Assembly: GCA_001466705.2 (NCBI GenBank)
Contig: LATX02000027.1
Coordinates: 1-62,394 of the forward strand
Direction of reading: 5' to 3'
DNA: 62,394 bases
Origin: Moniliophthora roreri
Taxonomy: Eukaryota > Basidiomycota > Agaricomycetes > Agaricales > Marasmiaceae
Shown here: positions 34,589-45,518 of the stretch, in pieces
Numbering within the stretch: the first letter of the stretch is position 1
How the letters are laid out: each line of letters begins with the position of its first letter
Program-made: the position numbers and the translations under genes
The notes under the pieces: model-generated
Database searches by the model: none
Told to the model about the DNA's origin: nothing
The model's input: only the letters and a program-made list of their open reading frames with translations

Positions 34589-36650
34589 GCTCAGGCAACC
34601 GCGAGTCCGACAAAGTGTTTCGACGATGAGAAAATATTTTGTGGGAAAGCGGTGAATCGTGGGAAATGACAGCGAACTTGTCTTGACTTGGACTTTCTCC
34701 AGGGTCAGAAGTCCTTCGTCGCCAACGTAGAATCCGCTAAGCCATGTTGAGGACCTAGATCTGTCGCTGCTCTCTTTTTAAAGGCTACTGCGTTCATCGT
34801 CGACTTTCCTTCGACTCTACTCGGCCAACTTATTAATCCCAGCCTAGGATCATCAGCATTCGACTTGAATATCTTGAATAGATAGCTCCGTGATGCGCAA
34901 GTTTAAGTTGGATGTAAGGATCTACTTCTGGCACGTATCCATGTTCTCTGTTCTCGTTTCTTGCCGGTGGCTCCACATATAAATGATGGTATTTATAAGC
35001 AATGAAAACATTTTGCTCTCTCCACACAATTTCCTGCATTATTCTCCCTAGTATCAATGGGCCACGGCGTAGGTCCGAGCTCTCGAAAACCGGGCCTAAG
35101 CTACAGTATCTGGACCGAACCTGGGCCTGCGCAACGCTACGAATCCTGCCTTCCTCGGCTACACATACTCACTCGTCACGACTTAGATTATCGGGCCTGG
35201 TGGTCGAGATCTAATGGATGATGGTGATGGTCCCATTCTCATTTACCGCCAGTTCTGTGCTTCCCTCTTTGACATCTCAAGCTTACTGCTCTTCCACGCA
35301 GGCTACTACATGCCTTCTGGAAGGTTCGTATGCTCCCTCATAACGGCATTCTTAACGACTAATCTCGCCCACTTTACAGCCTGGAATCAATCGGTTGGAT
35401 TTCTCGAGTGGATGGCCTGTAAGTTTTGGTCCGGTTTACAACTTGCTTCTTATTGATTAATTGACTTTTTTTTTCCAAGGTTGTTGTTCAAGCAACGTGG
35501 ACGTGATCTATCGACTCCTCATGCTAGCGGTAGTGATAGGCAAAATGTGTTTCGCTTGTATCAATCCTGTTGAAAATGATCTTGCTACCAGCGGCGAGTC
35601 GCCGCTGATAGCAAAATGGACTCGGATATATCATCATCTCTGCCCAGACGAGCACAAACGGGTAAAATCGATACGGATTGCTTTCCCGCGTTGTGCGTGA
35701 TAGTGCTGCCAGTGCCTCTGTTTGATCAAGCTATACTGACCCTGTTCGCCATTTGGAACCTTGAATCATACCATCCAAAGGTCAGGCAGACAATTACCCG
35801 AGCGCTACTTCACCTCGTCCGCAGTGTAGTGGGCCTGAGTATATATCCGCAGTCTGAGCCTCTCACCCAGACATTTCAGTTACGGTTGGGCCGTCGATGA
35901 AGAGCGCTTTCAACAAATGAGGACGACAGTGAATGTCGGTCAATGTCAACCACCGACGATGATTCGGATGAACGGGAGACACGGCCTTGTCCCCCATGAG
36001 TCAGACAAAGTTTCCCTGTGCGATGAACACCACAGGTACACGAATCCAAGCTAACCCGGGCCTGTTGATATTGAATGACAAGCAGAAGCTTCCTAGTAAT
36101 AAGTACTAGTATTGGGTCCTGACTGCGCGTCCTAGTCTACTGATTCCTGAAAGCGCCCAGACGCGCAGTCCTGGAAAATGACCACACTGACCACAGGCGT
36201 CATGAATGAATGATTGAAGTGATACTTGGAAAACCGCTCAACTTCAGAAAACGCCGGACTTGGAGATAATGAACTATGCGGAACAAGGTCGGGCAAAGGG
36301 TTATGTAGAACTTGACATCTCGATTCCCACAATTTAAATGAGACTTTTGCGAAACCACTCTTGCTTGGAGTCTTGATACATACTCTGACAGACTTGTGCT
36401 GCGGCGGAGAATACGCATTCATTTTTCAGAATGAAAAATTCAGATTGAGCAATTAGAAGGCGCTAAACTCACCACAGTCGTATGCAGACCATATGAACGA
36501 AGGCGCGCGCAGCCCCTCATGACGCGTCCAAAGACCCGCAACTTACGGACTACCGTGATGGAGTTCACGGGACTGGGCTGAGGGCAAAGAAACCACAGAA
36601 ACTATGTTGATTTTGGGAAAAACCCACTGCCCTGGGTTCCAGTCAAGGGA
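34589..36650. other. 2-kb intergenic region, no supported gene
   Basis: Apart from a hAT-derived fragment at 35089-35140 nothing could be named. Open stretches at 35214-35456 and 35461-35700 are split by a plausible intron (TTTTTCCAAG acceptor) but their protein has no recognisable motif. Left unassigned. Confidence 0.4.
35089..35140. repeat. relic of a hAT element end
   Basis: GGGCCTAAGCTACAGTATCTGG and CCTGGGCCTGCGCAACGCTA correspond to the right end of the 14559-15169 element (GGCCTAAGCCACAGTATTTG; TGCAACACTA). Only one end is present. It is CpG-richer than the intact copy, so it comes from a different or less methylated source. Confidence 0.6.
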
Positions 36651-36659
36651 TATAAAAAG
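36651..36659 (+). promoter_or_regulatory. TATA box of the small gene at 36746
   Basis: TATAAAAAG, a near-consensus TATA box, 87 bp before the ATG; about 30-60 bp further lies a pyrimidine-rich leader with ACAC. Confidence 0.65.
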
Positions 36660-36745
36660 GGCCTGAGAGACGCCTAGTTCAGTACAATTCGCCTTCTTTC
36701 GATTCACACAGCACTCACCTAGAGAGAATATCTTCATCCATCACA

Positions 36746-37024
36746 ATGTCCTTCAACACGACGTCAAAGAAATCCTCCGAGTCCACCACCTCTCTGCTTC
36801 CCAAAGACTCGAAGGACACTTCGTCCTCGCCGTCACTTCCCCAATCTAGTGAGTCTTATCCAGATTCCTTACCGTCTGGGTGCTCATGTACATGCGTCTC
36901 AGATAGCGCAAAGCCAGCGTCGCCGTCGAATACAGTTCCAACAAGCGATTCAGACTTTGCAAAGAAGGCAAAGGAGAATGGTTGGGGTGCTCCGACGCCT
37001 ACACAACCCCGCTTGGGTCAATAA
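36746..37024 (+). CDS. small Ser-rich protein (92 aa), unknown
   Basis: Not a family I recognise. The ATG sits in a good context (CATCACAATGTC) behind a strong TATA box, which argues for a real, possibly well-expressed gene. The product starts MSFNTTSKKSSESTTSLLP, is rich in Ser, Pro and Lys, and ends FAKKAKENGWGAPTPTQP. No signal peptide or membrane segment. A stretch with canonical intron ends (GTGAGT...GTCTCAG, 36849-36902, 54 nt) is in frame without stops, so both spliced (74 aa) and retained (92 aa) products are possible; all three Cys (GCSCTC) lie in that optional part. Likely soluble and intrinsically disordered. Confidence 0.65.
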   Translation: MSFNTTSKKSSESTTSLLPKDSKDTSSSPSLPQSSESYPDSLPSGCSCTCVSDSAKPASPSNTVPTSDSDFAKKAKENGWGAPTPTQPRLGQ

Positions 37025-37326
37025 AGTCGGACGAAAAGGTGTATACAGTTGAACCCATACCCCGATTCAGGCCTGACTGTGAATTCAACGCAGTTCCGCA
37101 CCCGCTATCCACACGACCTCGACAGTCTCGTCAAGGGTTTCATCATCTACAGATTTTTTTTCTCTTTTATTTCTGTACTTTTAGGATCGCATCAGCGAGC
37201 CCATTTTATCATTATATCTCACCCGTCGTATCTTGGAATCTGGAGTTGCTTCGGGGTAACTTTAGATGTATTCTGATTCAATTGCCATACAACAGAAAGC
37301 TACACACGCGTTTTCATACCTATGAA

Positions 37327-38361
37327 TCACATAAAATCCTCTTCCAACTCCCTACCAGTCTTACGAGGAACGTCAGGATCTCCTTCTTCTTCGCCATTGA
37401 ATAAAGAGTCATAAGAACGGGCTGCCTTTTCTGCTTCTCTTTGCTGCGCCAGCTCCAAATCTGCCTTTTTCTATCCATCATCAGGTAGCATCAACCTTTC
37501 TGCTGCGCGCGATGACAAGACGTAACACGAACCTTTTCAGCAGCAGCAGCTCGTCGTTGTGCCGTTTCCTTCTTAATGCGGTCAACCTTTTCCTGCTCAT
37601 GATTGACTTCACGTTCTACTTTAGTCTTGTTTAACCGATTGACGATAGGGTTGTCGCGCTTTGGTACGTGAACTTTTTGAACGTGTGATTGGGCAAGTCC
37701 TTCTGACCAGAGATATACTCACCTCTTTTCACCTGCAAATTTGAAAGAAATTAGCAGCATGACGAAACACGAGATGATAGCAACACACTCTCTTGTCGTT
37801 GTGAAAAGACACCTGACCGACGGCCATGTCTCCCGTTTTCTATTCCCCCCCACACTCTCTCAGGACAATTTGCGCGCAAGGGACTTATCAATCACACCTT
37901 GAGGTTATCCGCTGGCGTATAGATGATGGTGAGATTATCCTTCTTGTTGCCTACATCATTCCATTATGAGTTGTTTTCACATCCAAGATATCCTTCATCG
38001 ATAACATACCTTCAATCGAATTAGCCTTTACTAGTTGTGCGCAATCCGTCAACAACGGTTCTGGTATCGTTTCCCATGTCATCGATTCAGGCATTCGAAG
38101 GTAGACGTGCGCTGATGATAGTTTATCGACGTGGAACCATACATCTTGGGGCCAGGCATACTTGATGAGCTCCTCATCTATCGATTTATCGAGTTCAGGA
38201 CTGATTGGGCTGAACGTTGTCGAGGCTTACTTTCTACCTTATCCTTGCCCATGTAGATGACAGTGGGAGGTGAAGTAGCTTTGGGGTTATCTTCAGTCAC
38301 GTCGCATTTACCGGGGCACCAAAGGGAAATTAATACCCGTTGAAGTGAAGAACAAGACCAT
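37327..38361 (-). CDS. CCDC25 homologue (NFACT-R domain, coiled-coil tail)
   Basis: CCDC25-type proteins are conserved small eukaryotic proteins with an NFACT-R (DUF814) domain; the human protein is described as a DNA sensor at the membrane, while the fungal role is not defined. ATG at 38361 gives MVLFFTST, then [91 protein letters not shown] and [21 protein letters not shown] charged coiled coil ([20 protein letters not shown]) and the typical end [11 protein letters not shown]...EEDFM follow, closing at 37327. At least seven GT-AG introns, some leaving very short exons. The match runs end to end, so the gene looks intact. Confidence 0.9.
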
Positions 38362-38721
38362 TTTCGAGCAATAGATGAGCAGGTATGAGTGGTAGCACAC
38401 GTGTCACATGAATTGTTACATTATGTCACATACATGTAGTGTAACTGATGGAACTGATGGAAGGACGTCCAGACTCTGAGTCTAAGTACCGAAAGACTGG
38501 TTTTCCAATTACTGGGTTTGTTCTAGATTTTCAATTCCTCGACAAACGGTAGGGGCTGCAGAGATTCTGAATAAAGGCACTACTAAGAGATCTAACCAAA
38601 AGCCAAGCCCGGCCCTTTCGAAGCTTCCAATGTGACGTGTAAAAAGGTGTGCAGATCCCGTTTCATCCGCCGACAATTGAATTGTCAAAGCTGGCATTTG
38701 GCACGGGCCACGGCCGATAAT

Positions 38722-40308
38722 CTAGTGACCGTAGGTAGCCTGAAGCCGGGACTTGACATATTCTCCCGCTGTAACCACTTCGTACTTTGGGGGACGATCG
38801 GTTGAGACGCAACTGGGTGTTGGCTGCATAGAGACTCATGAGACTGTGTATCATGATATATAGTTACAAGAAAGACGCACTTCAAGTTTGACGTCGTAGT
38901 CAGTTCCGAAGAAGAGAGGTATAGAGTAGCGACGTGCACCGCTCTTGTTGATCACTCGATGCACAGTTGACTTGAACACATCGTCTGAAAGAGAAAGTGA
39001 GCTCCACAGTCCTATATTATTGCGTGCACGGAGCACTTACTCGTCCATCGTGCAAATTGGTCTCCCAGACTGGATACTCTTTCAGTTGTGTCGGATCGCA
39101 AAACATTGTAGGCATAACTTACTTGACGACAAAAGTTCCTATTGAGAGCGAGAGGTCAGTTAGTCAGTCGGTGACAGAAGCAGGGAGCTTGCCAGGAATC
39201 GGAGGAGCGTTAATCCATTCCTTTTGCGCATTGAGGACCTGTAACGCTTGAATGCCAGGTTCCTGCCAAAGGATTGTGAAACACTAATGTCTGATTTTAG
39301 CAGATGTCATTGACAGAATCTGCACGGGTAGCTGACCTCCCAACTGATCGACTTATTGTCAGAGACGTCACGAATACAGGACAAAGGGATACTCACTCAG
39401 TGTGGGCACCGATACCCAATACGCCGTCATCGACAGAACTCTCTTGGTTCGGATAGTGAAGAATACGCATCAAAGCTGCCGAGTTCCTAATCTAAGTGAA
39501 TATATGAGTCGATGAACTAGGTGAAAGCTGCATGCGATATCGACTTTGTCTTCGAAAAAGTTTTCTTCAATATTCAACGCAAGTGCGAAGATAGAGAAAA
39601 GTAGCTTCCCCAGATCCACCAAGGAATGACTGCAAGTGGATGAGAATACAACGATGAGGGATCAGACGTCAGACTCAACTAGTATTGCAGCGCGGCTGCT
39701 CGGAAATCTGGGAGTTCCGATGGCCAAACATTGGCCCCAGTCATTATCCCGTCGTCTTTCCGTGAAGAGTCTGCTACTCCGTCGAGATTCTCCCAACCAA
39801 ACTCAAAACCTTCTTGAAGATCTCCCTTGTTATTGGGGTCGTTATTGCCACTCAAAAGGGGCGAATAGCCTTTGAAATTCGGTGTAGTCTTGTTCTCAAT
39901 CTGTACCCGGTAGAGCGTAAGCATTTGTTCGTGTCTTTCTTTGAAAGACGGAGCCTCCCTTCATTTTAGATTCCATTGGCAAGTCGAAAAACTCCTTGGC
40001 CCTATCGAGAACGTTAGATATATTTACTTCTGGGACGCCATGGTTCTTCACTGGTCATTTAGGTCAGACTCGAGATCGGCCAGACAAGTATGTTCAAGTA
40101 CCATAAAAGAAACCAACATTCATGCACGCGTTTCTGACTTGATCAGCTAACGCTTTGCGATCTTCAAGGTTTCGACTGCGCAATTTCTCCAAATTTCTAC
40201 GTTATTCGACGTGAAAATGGTATTCATGTCTTCCATACGCATTACTTGCATTATCGGGATGCTCTTGAAGTCCAAGTTTGCCTTATCTGCAAATTCGACG
40301 AGCGACAT
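38722..40308 (-). CDS. 2-oxoglutarate/Fe(II) oxygenase, isopenicillin N synthase-like
   Basis: Members oxidise small molecules with Fe(II), O2 and 2-oxoglutarate; the substrate cannot be told. ATG at 40308 gives MSLVEFADKANLDF; after an intron comes the DIOX_N helix (RNLEDRKALADQVRNACMNV, GFFY), NHGVPE, AKEFFDLP and FKGYSPLLSGNNDP. The catalytic half has LMRILHYPNQ, GIGAHTDWECFTILWQEPG (HxD), GDQFARWTN, FKSTVHRVINKSGARRYSIP (second metal His and the RxS that binds 2OG) and the end PPKYEVVTAGEYVKSRLQAT. The Asp of HxD depends on a 7-nt exon (39337-39343) between two 53-nt introns. All metal ligands are present. Start of exon 2 is less sure. It shares an 88-bp promoter with the HIT gene. Confidence 0.88.
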
Positions 40309-40396
40309 GACCAGGGAAGGACTGAAATGATTGTCACGCCACGTCGCGTCACGTCACGTCGCATCTGAACGCTTTTCTCCGTTCCGAACATTCACC
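40309..40396. promoter_or_regulatory. 88-bp bidirectional promoter with ACGT cluster
   Basis: Only 88 bp lie between the two divergent start codons. Positions 40333-40362 contain TCACG, CCACGTCGCG and TCACGTCACGTCGC, i.e. three ACGTC cores in tandem within 30 bp; TGACGT/ACGTCA are cores of bZIP (CREB/ATF-type) sites. No TATA box fits between them. A shared, coupled promoter is inferred. Confidence 0.6.
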
Positions 40397-41112
40397 ATGG
40401 TCACAAAGTATCCTTTTTCATCGCCCTCATGATTGTCAACACGTTCTCAAACAGATATCATGTTGATTTATCAGGTCTCTTGCGAGTTGCCTGTTCTGTA
40501 GGATCATCAAAGGTACGTGAATTCGCGTTTCGTATGGCTGCTTTGGTTGCTTACTGTAATCACACCGCCTTTCAGGTGAAGTCCCGAGCATGAAGCTCAT
40601 AGAAACGGATCTCTCGTTCGTGGCAAGTTCAGATACGATTGATCTCTACTGAGTCGCGAAGCAGCTTTTCCTTTTTGGATATCGGTCCTCTGTCCAAAGG
40701 CCATGCTCTGATCATACCGAAATGTGCGTTACCAGGATTCACTCCATCCCCCTGCATGCCCATACTGATTACGTGTTATAGACCATGCGGAAAAGATGCA
40801 TGAGCTTCCGGACGAACATCTCACCGATATACTTCCCATCGCAAAGAAGATTGCTTTAGCCCAAGGGAGCGAGAATTACAACATTTTGCAGAATAACGGA
40901 AGACTGGCACACCAGGTGAGTGCTTATCTTACGTGACGGACATATATATCATTCAATTGAATATGCTATATCGCTAGGTTGTTGATCATGTTCACTTCCA
41001 CGTCATTCCCAAGCCCAACGAGCAGGGGGGGTTAGGTATTAGCTGGCCAGCCAAGTCGATGTCGAAGGAAGAACTACAACAAGTATACGAGGAACTCAAA
41101 GGAAAACTGTAA
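40397..41112 (+). CDS. HIT-family hydrolase (Hnt1-like AMP-lysine hydrolase)
   Basis: HINT/Hnt1 proteins hydrolyse adenosine 5'-phosphoramidates. A tiny first exon (MVTK) is joined by a 60-70-nt intron to SLASCLFCRIIKG; the CLFC metal-binding Cys pair is typical of HINT proteins. EVPSMKLIETDLSFV, FLDIGPLSKGHALIIPK, YHAEKMHELPDEHL, NYNILQNNGRLAHQ, then the catalytic triad VVDHVHFHVIPKP near 40985-41010 (HxHxHxx), and a C-terminal helix EELQQVYEELKGKL follow. About five introns. Length of roughly 135-140 residues is usual. Head to head with the 2OG oxygenase gene. Confidence 0.92.
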
Positions 41113-42237
41113 ATAACACTATCAAAGTCTGAAACTGTATCATAGAAGCTGTGTGTGTGTCTTGTAGCATTATGAGTATGGGTGGGAATTTCGGAAATGC
41201 ATGTGTATGTTACACTATGTTGATATTGATGTTCACTCGCAGTGCTCGACGACCAATATATAGCGAGGAATTCACTCTTTACGCTGTGCTTCGCGATCAC
41301 GAATCATGGAAGCTTGCGGGTGCACCACTGTTCCCCATGGTTGCGAGCAGGCGAGCACGGAGAGAAGCACATATGTATGCTGTTGTAACAGGACTGCTGT
41401 CATTCCACGTTGTTCACATCTCCGACCTTATCGTTAACAGCTTTTGCTGATCCATTTATAGAACCTTATCTCGCGAATATAGGGTCTGTTCGGCGACCGA
41501 TGTGAAAACCCTTCTCACTTCAGACGGTGGTGCGGGTTGGTCGCAGGGACCCTGCAGCGCCTTGAACAGAGTATTTTTAGTCGCCGTCGCCAAATGTTGT
41601 AGAAGTGCTGTATATGCTATAGTATTGCTTTCAGTACTGTTTCCGACCGAAGATCGCTTTCTCTCCGTGCCAAGACTTGCATGTCGTCACCCTCATTTTT
41701 TTTTCCTTCCGTGAACGGCTGCGGACTCCGAGTGCTTGTACAACGCCACGATACACATTTTCCGTCGGCTAGTTACTATAAGGATTCCTCATTCTTGGCG
41801 TCCGACAATCACCTTTCCCTGAATTGGGTTGTAAACCCGAGCCAAACTTTTGAGATTGATAGTAACCGACAACCTTCAACTCCACCTCGCAAGATGCGAG
41901 CATTCCGTTGCTAACCTACCACAGCCTACCACTCATTTCGTGTGCATTGAGTATTAGCAACCTTTATCTCGATCGGGCTTGGCGTGACATTCAACCCTTT
42001 CAGCGAAGAAAATGGCAGAGGTGGAGTCTCAAACATGAATCGGCTGTCAGACTTAAAACTGGCTGCCGAAATTCCAAGCTTCTTTCGATCTCCCTCCAAT
42101 TCTTCACGTTTCTTGGGATTTTCTTATACTTGATAACGCCGGACGTTTCAAGTTTCGCTTCCTTTTTCTTTGTTCCGCATCCCTCCTCCCTCCCTGCTAG
42201 ATTTTTCCTCTTCTTCCTTCTTCCCTCTCTCTGTACC
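41113..42237. other. 1.1-kb intergenic region, transporter upstream DNA
   Basis: No gene recognised. The last 70 bp before the transporter ATG are strongly pyrimidine-rich (TTCCTCTTCTTCCTTCTTCC), as in leaders of well-expressed fungal genes. Confidence 0.5.
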
Positions 42238-44056
42238 ATGTACGACAATCCCGCGAACGCAGGATCAAAACCTCAAGTCAGTACGCTGGCGCGTAGAATC
42301 CATGGCTGGTCATGGCAAGCAGTGAGTCTCGATCTTCTTTCAGCAAAGTCAACTTACTTAGTGACCGTCTTCAAGTTTCCGATAGGAATGGGGACAGGCG
42401 CTGTCTATGTTACTCTTTCAGGCATTGTCGACCGGACGCCAGCACTCACGACCGTCGAAACTGTCTTCTACTTTCTGAACATGGCCCTCTTCCTGTTAAA
42501 CTCGTTGACTCTTCTAATGCAAGCAATCAGTGAGCCAATTTACACCGCCATTCGCTTCGCCACATCCTCAATTCACATCATCCCTTAGTCTATCCTAGAC
42601 AAGCATGGAGACTCATGCAGGATCCAGTCAAAGGAATCTTCGTGCCTCTAGTCGTGCGTACATATTTGCCATCTATTTTTGGCGTGATGTATCGGTCATG
42701 ACTTGGTTATCCCTATAGGTACTTTCATTTGCAACAATCATCATTGGTACAATCAACTACGCTGTGCCCACAGGGCACGTCAGCGTCTCCCTGATATACG
42801 CCCTCTTTTGGTTCGTTCTCTTTGGCATACACAGCGGTAATGACTTGACCGATCGTATGTTAGGGTATATGTCGTCTTCTCTCTCATCACCTGTTTCCCC
42901 ATGTTGATGATTTGGTTCAACAAACCCCACGACTTGTCGCATTTCACACCGGCTTATGCATTCTTGATTTTCCCGATGGTCAGTGGCGCGCTTTCTCCAT
43001 CGCTTTCTAAACACCAATTCACTTCAAAAAATTAGATGCTGGTCGGAGTCGTGGCTTTCAACGTGCTGAATATCATGACTACGGAGGACACAAGAGCAAT
43101 CGGTGTTCTGTTTACGGGATACTTCTTCCAAGGTGGGTGACATGGCGACACTAGTTTTCCCCTTTACTGAATTGTCCTACTATAGGCTTGGGCTTCTTTA
43201 TGACGTTCTTCTACATTTGCATCTACATCATTCGGTAAGTAGCCCTTAGTAATGCTGGGCGAAAGACAACGGACTAACCCAGTTATTTAGAATCATGACG
43301 GTGAGATTCTCTCGCAAATTATTCGGCTCGTTTGGCTCAATATTATCATCCAGACCGGTTTCCTTGAGGGTCATCAGGCTAATGGAGCTTTCGTCGCTGC
43401 TGGACCGCCCGGGTTCACCGCGCTTGCCCTTATCAACCTTGGTAAAAATGCAAGGCGACTGTAAGTGGAATTAATGAAACAAAGCAACGGATCCTGGAAC
43501 TAAATTTTTCTCCGTCCCAGCCTTGATGCCCATAATCTCATCACCCCACAAGCCGGAGAGATCTGGTTCGCCGTTAGTGTCTTGTCCGCCTTGATGCTCT
43601 ACGGCCTTGCTGTCTTCCTTTTCATCTTTGGCGCCATCCCTTGGTGGTTCAAAGTCCACAAGCACCTGAACGAGATTCTGGGCTGTAAGTTGAAACGCTG
43701 CTCATTCACGCATCCTAATATTCATATAAAAACATCTCGCAGGCTGGGCCTTGACCTTCCCCAATGTCGGATGGATCAGCACAACAAAAGTCCTCGGCGA
43801 AGTTCTCGACATCCCGGGTTTTTTCACCATCCACGCTATTTTCACCACTATCATGTGCATTACTTGGGCAATTCTCTTTTTCCTTACCATTCTAGCCTTT
43901 TACAAGGGTCTCATCTTTTTCTCCAAGGAGGAAGATGTTATCAAAGATACTCTTGCCATCCCTGAACCCTCCGCTGACGACGTTGAGAAAGCGAGACACA
44001 GTTCCCTTTCAAGCGCCGGCACCAGCCAGTACGAGCACGGACACAACCACCATTAA
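42238..44056 (+). CDS. SLAC1/Mae1/Ssu1/TehA-family membrane transporter
   Basis: The tellurite-resistance/dicarboxylate (TDT) family exports or imports small anions such as malate or sulfite through the plasma membrane. ATG at 42238 (MYDNPANAGSKPQ) sits after a CT-rich leader. About ten hydrophobic spans are visible: FKFPIGMGTGAVYVTLSG (the family's first helix, G-[MT]-G), VFYFLNMALFLLNSLTLL, LSFATIIIGTINYAVP, VYVVFSLITCFPMLMIWF, MMLVGVVAFNVLNIM and others. The signature GAFVAAGPPGFTALALINLG and AGEIWFAVSVLSALMLYGLA, ending GWISTTKVLG and FYKGLIFF, match Mae1/Ssu1 members. The tail has a His cluster (EHGHNHH). At least eight short introns. Malate versus sulfite cannot be decided from this sequence alone. 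Confidence 0.9.
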
Positions 44057-45182
44057 GCGATTTTTTCTTTACCCCTTTTCAACTTCTTTTTTTTTTTCCC
44101 GACGGACGGACAGTGTTTCTCGGTACTATAGATTACGGTCAACCTTTTGGGGTGTCGACGTACTCACGATCTCTAACTATATCATACTGCATACAAATGC
44201 ATACCGCACTCTTTTGTTAATTGTCAATATATACGTTTGTCTCCTAGATATTGTCTCCATTGACCAACGCGTTCTATCATTCAATGTACAATTGCAATGC
44301 ATCTCCTTTCCCAATGTATATTTATAGATCTTCTTTAGAACCATTTCGCCTTTCCCTCACGACCGTACCCCAAGTTGGAATTGAGAGAGGCGATCACTGA
44401 ACTCGGGTGACAGATACGCCTGGATACAACAACCCTTCCTTTGTCCCTTCTTGTATTCCGTGGTGTACGACATCACCTTGGTCAGCCGGCGAATCAGCAG
44501 GGTTGACAAGAGGTCACTATGATGTACGCGCAAAGATCATTCAGTTGGAGATAGTTGGCACTGCCTCAACTCACCTTCAAAACACCAAAATGGAAGTCAC
44601 CCACGGCTTCTTGGGCAATGGTAGGATTGGATATGACATTCGTCACAGCTGCCAACAGATCTGCATCCATAGAATAAAAGATTTGCAACATTAGCTTCAT
44701 CTGGAACTTGATTCTAGTGGAATAGTAGCACCCCTACGATATGGTCAGAATAGTCAGATAGTACCAAATAATATGGGAGCTTACGAGATGTGGAATGGAT
44801 TGAAATTGGGTGTACTATCTAGCAATGGATAGACAGCTGATAGTAAGTAGTTCAATCTGCTGACCACATGGTGGAGCTAACTTATATCCTATCGGATGGC
44901 TTGAAGCTGGACTTAGAAGGTTTTGTTTGACTCTTGGATCTACAGTGGGAGACTGTCAAACTATGTGGAAGATGATCAATAACTCTGTGCATTGTATCAG
45001 TACTATTTCTGTCTTGGAAATCATCTGTGTACAGAAAATGGTACTGTAACCTGACCTCTGAGCTGCATGTTTTCTTCTTGACCTGGGCCATCATCTGGCA
45101 GCTTGACAAATGTGAAGTCTGATGTAGGCCTCAATATAAAACAGACTATTATTGTTTTCTTCCTTATTCATTTTCCTCCATC
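44057..45182. other. transporter 3' flank and boundary to transposon DNA
   Basis: GC falls and CpG disappears near 44.7 kb. On the minus strand, 44360-44700 contains coding-like pieces (SMDADLLAAVTNVISN; AQEAVGDFHFGVLK; KGCCIQAYLSPEFSDRLSQ) that might be the 3' end of a gene cut off by transposons, but the splice phase does not join them, so no model is given. Confidence 0.4.
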
Positions 45183-45477
45183 TGTTAGCAACTAACCAGT
45201 TTTACCTGGCAAGCACTCCCTCAACTCAGAAACAAAGAGTGAATCGATAACTGGATAGGAATAAACCAACTCAAGACTAGAGTACATGGTTCTACTGGCT
45301 ACTTATTATATACTACTATCCTCATGTATGTATGTAGTAGGTGAAATGTTACTATAAATATGTATATGAGTGTATTGATCGCTAAGGGAGACCTATCACA
45401 TGTGCCGTAGTCTTGGAAATGAAAGGTATGCTACATACATGTGTAAATAATGAGACCAAAGTGTGTTTTTCATAACA
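45183..45477 (-). repeat. 3' LTR of minus-strand Ty3/gypsy element
   Basis: On the minus strand this 295-bp block starts TGTTATGAAA immediately after a polypurine tract (45478-45490) and ends GCTAACA, so it has TGTTA/TAACA inverted ends. A TATATAATA box lies within. No second copy was found, so the ends rest on the tract and termini only. Adjacent bases CCATC (45178-45182) could be one half of a target duplication. Confidence 0.6.
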
Positions 45478-45490
45478 TTGCCCCCTTCTT
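45478..45490 (-). other. polypurine tract, minus-strand gypsy element
   Basis: AAGAAGGGGGCAA on the minus strand, next to the LTR start. Confidence 0.7.
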
Positions 45491-45518
45491 ATAGTTTATG
45501 TCCTTGTAAATCTCATTT

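Noticed and set aside
35214..35900. Possible two-exon gene in the 2-kb gap
   Set aside because: Plausible intron but no conserved motif, promoter or proper end; too weak to annotate.
44360..44700. Coding-like minus-strand pieces next to the transposon border
   Set aside because: Joining them through the visible GT-AG intron gives an immediate stop, so no consistent model exists.
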